7,710 nucleotides of DNA, taken from assembly GCA_902796895.1 (NCBI GenBank), contig CADBQV010000063.1, positions 1 to 7,710 of the forward strand, read 5' to 3'. Both the position numbers and the translations under genes were made by a program. This document shows, piece by piece, positions 5,769 to 7,710 of the stretch. Under the pieces are notes generated by a model. It was not told the DNA's origin. It saw only the letters and a program-made list of their open reading frames with translations, and did no database searches. Source of the DNA: an uncultured Erysipelotrichaceae bacterium (GTDB lineage Bacteria > Bacillota_I > Bacilli_A > Acholeplasmatales > Anaeroplasmataceae). Within the stretch, counting starts at the first letter, position 1. Each line of letters starts with the position of its first letter.

Positions 5769-5788
5769 GTTTTAGTAGGTGAATTATA

Positions 5789-7710
5789 ATGGCCAAGGAA
5801 AAATATAGTCCCATGATGGAACAATATTTAGAAATAAAAAAGGATTATAAAGATTATATTTTATTTTATCGTATTGGCGATTTTTATGAAATGTTTTTCG
5901 ATGATGCATTTAAAGCATCAAGAGAATTAGAATTAGCATTAACAGGAAAAGATGCAGGAGTTAAAGAAAGGGTACCAATGTGTGGTATCCCTTTTCATGC
6001 TGCTGATACATATATTGAAAAATTAGTATCTAGAGGATATAAGGTTGCAATAGGTGAGCAGCTTGAAGATCCTAAAAATGTAAAAGGTATAGTTAAAAGA
6101 GGCATAATAAAAATTATTACACCTGGTACTCTTAATTCAGGTATTAAAGAAAATGAAAATAATTTTATTGCATCTATTATCTATATAAAAAGAGAATATG
6201 TTCTTTGTTATTGTGATATCACAACAGGTGAAGGATATGTCTCAAGCTTTAAGAGTGTTGATGAATTATTAAATGAAATAATATCTCAACAAATTAAAGA
6301 AGTAGTTATTACATCTGATTTCAATAATAAAAAAGCATTTGAATTCATAAAAAATAATTCAATTGCCCTATCTTATATGGATAGATTTGAAATACCTACA
6401 TATTTAAATAAAGTAATTAAAGAAATTGATCCACAGTATCATAAGGCTATTGGTATTTTAATCCAATATTTTATTGAAACTCAAAAATGTGAGCCATCAT
6501 TCTTTAAAGCATTTAAGTCATATGTAAGTAATAATTATTTACATCTAGATGCTTTTACAAAGAAGAATTTAGAATTAAATGAAACATTAAGAATGAATAG
6601 TAGAAATGGTTCTATTTTATGGTTAGTAGATAAATGCCAAACTGCTATGGGTTCAAGAATGATTCATAGATGGCTTGATAAGCCACTTATTGATTTGAAT
6701 TTAATTAATAAAAGATTAGATTTTGTTGAAGCTTTTAATAATGATATTGTATCTAAAGAAGAAATAAAAAAAGGTTTTAAAAATGTGTATGACCTAGAAA
6801 GAATAATAGGTAGAATATCATCTAATAGTGCTAATGCTAAAGATTTAGTTTGGCTAAGAAGAAGTTTAAAAGAAATTCCTAATTTTAAGCAAATACTTGC
6901 AAATATGGATTTAGCTATTGCAAATGAATTAGCAGCTAAAATAGATATTCATGAAAATTTATATAATTTATTAGATGCATCATTAGTAGATAATCCTCCT
7001 TTATCTGTAAAGGAAGGTGGAATCATTAAAGATGGATATGATAGTAAATTAGATGAAATAAGAAATATCCAAACAAATGGCAAAGATTGGATTTTAAATT
7101 ATGAAGCTAACCAAAAAGAAATTACAGGTATTAAGACACTAAAGGTTGGCTATAATAGAGTAACTGGTTATTTTATTGAAGTATCTAAAGGCGCAATAAA
7201 AGATATTCCTTTAGAATTAAATTATGAAAGAAGAGCTACTTTAGTTAATGCTGAAAGATTTATAACACCAGAATTAAAAAAATATGAGGATATGGTATTA
7301 AATGCTAAAGATGAAATAGAAAATATTGAATATGAAATATTTTGCTATTTAAGGGCTGAAGCATATAAATATATTGAATCATTACAATATTTAGCAGATA
7401 TTATATCAGAAATAGATTGTTATACATCACTTTCAGATTTAGCAATTAAAAATAATTATGTAAGACCTACATTTAATCAAAATAGAGAGGTTAATATAGT
7501 AGACGGACGTCATCCTGTATTAGAGACAATTATTAATTCTAATTATATTGTTAATGATTGTGTTATTAATAAATATAATATGATATTAATTACAGGACCA
7601 AATATGAGTGGTAAATCTACTTATATGAGAATGCTTGCATCTATTATAATACTAGCTCAAATGGGTTCTTTCGTACCCGCTAAATCAGCAAATTTAATGA
7701 TATTTGATGC
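5789..7710 (+). CDS. mutS: DNA mismatch repair protein MutS (3' end outside window)
   Basis: The first 640 residues of MutS, the mismatch-recognition ATPase that binds base mismatches and small loops and recruits MutL. The frame is unbroken from the ATG, which lies 20 bp after the upstream stop with AGGTGA (5777-5782) six bases before it. The mismatch-binding domain carries RIGDFYEMF, with the Phe-x-Glu motif at F32 and E34. MCGIPFHA and ITPGTL follow as in MutS1. The core/lever region holds EGGIIKDGYDSKLDE, YNRVTGYFIEVSK and NAERFITPELK. The ATPase domain starts at DGRHPVLE, with Walker A GPNMSGKST at 603-611 (Ser form, as in Bacillus). Walker B and the dimer region are cut off, about 200 residues by family length. 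This is MutS1, not the MutS2 type. mutL is a likely next gene but cannot be seen. Confidence 0.98.
   Translation, partial: MAKEKYSPMMEQYLEIKKDYKDYILFYRIGDFYEMFFDDAFKASRELELALTGKDAGVKERVPMCGIPFHAADTYIEKLVSRGYKVAIGEQLEDPKNVKGIVKRGIIKIITPGTLNSGIKENENNFIASIIYIKREYVLCYCDITTGEGYVSSFKSVDELLNEIISQQIKEVVITSDFNNKKAFEFIKNNSIALSYMDRFEIPTYLNKVIKEIDPQYHKAIGILIQYFIETQKCEPSFFKAFKSYVSNNYLHLDAFTKKNLELNETLRMNSRNGSILWLVDKCQTAMGSRMIHRWLDKPLIDLNLINKRLDFVEAFNNDIVSKEEIKKGFKNVYDLERIIGRISSNSANAKDLVWLRRSLKEIPNFKQILANMDLAIANELAAKIDIHENLYNLLDASLVDNPPLSVKEGGIIKDGYDSKLDEIRNIQTNGKDWILNYEANQKEITGIKTLKVGYNRVTGYFIEVSKGAIKDIPLELNYERRATLVNAERFITPELKKYEDMVLNAKDEIENIEYEIFCYLRAEAYKYIESLQYLADIISEIDCYTSLSDLAIKNNYVRPTFNQNREVNIVDGRHPVLETIINSNYIVNDCVINKYNMILITGPNMSGKSTYMRMLASIIILAQMGSFVPAKSANLMIFD

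Noticed and set aside
5785..5790. TATAAT directly before mutS as a promoter
   Set aside because: It overlaps the ATG and would yield a transcript lacking the start and ribosome site; no TG extension or -35 is seen. mutS more likely relies on the upstream operon promoter.
5477..5824. A 115-codon open frame on the minus strand
   Set aside because: It lies opposite the acidic linker, membrane helix and mutS start. Its Ser/Phe/Ile-rich product mirrors GAA/GAT codons, and no ribosome site was evident.
1..7710. Mycoplasma-type code with TGA as Trp
   Set aside because: TGA ends the MATE gene and the 157-residue gene at sensible positions, and Trp is TGG throughout.
1..7710. Mobile element, CRISPR array or prophage signals
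   Set aside because: No transposase, integrase, tRNA-end attachment site, or regularly spaced direct DNA repeats were seen; the 43-residue repeat is protein-level within one gene.

Overview
The window is very A+T-rich, with AAA/AAT/TTA-type codons dominating. Its proteins have the closest look of the Firmicutes/Bacilli side of the tree (ComEC, MATE transporter, SurE, YidD, DJ-1/PfpI, MutS). TGA is a genuine stop here: it ends the transporter and the 157-residue gene, and Trp is always TGG. A Mycoplasma-type code 4 is therefore excluded. An uncultured, low-GC, gut-type member of the Bacilli, with a compact genome, fits well; that placement is inference. I see no rRNA, tRNA, CRISPR array, insertion sequence or prophage gene, and no sign of recent transfer.

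Layout. (1) 1-2485, plus strand: the 3' end of a ComEC/Rec2-like competence protein; then a MATE-family exporter with its own extended -10 promoter; then surE, whose start overlaps the exporter's stop (ATGA). (2) 2496-3009, plus strand: an extended -10 promoter and a GTG-started, unrecognised 157-residue helical protein. (3) 3000-3031: a symmetric hairpin serving as a two-way terminator and containing the stop codons of both converging genes. (4) 3813-3015, minus strand: a two-gene unit, DJ-1/PfpI-family protein followed by yidD, overlapping by 11 bp. (5) 3814-3971: a 158-bp divergent promoter region with several palindromes. (6) 3972-7710, plus strand: an unrecognised 598-residue acidic, tail-anchored protein, followed 20 bp later by mutS, which runs off the window after its Walker A motif.

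Most genes are housekeeping or stress-related: DNA uptake, efflux, nucleotide hydrolysis, membrane-protein insertion, protein/metabolite repair and mismatch repair. The clearest unknown is the 598-residue protein. It has three internally similar SAP/Rho-N-like helical modules, a long Glu/Asp/Asn-rich spacer carrying a DILNP motif at an exact 43-residue period, and one C-terminal membrane helix. It appears to share an operon with mutS. The best candidate for something undescribed is this protein. A second point of interest is the ComEC fragment, which has lost a conserved His of its metallo-beta-lactamase-like domain.
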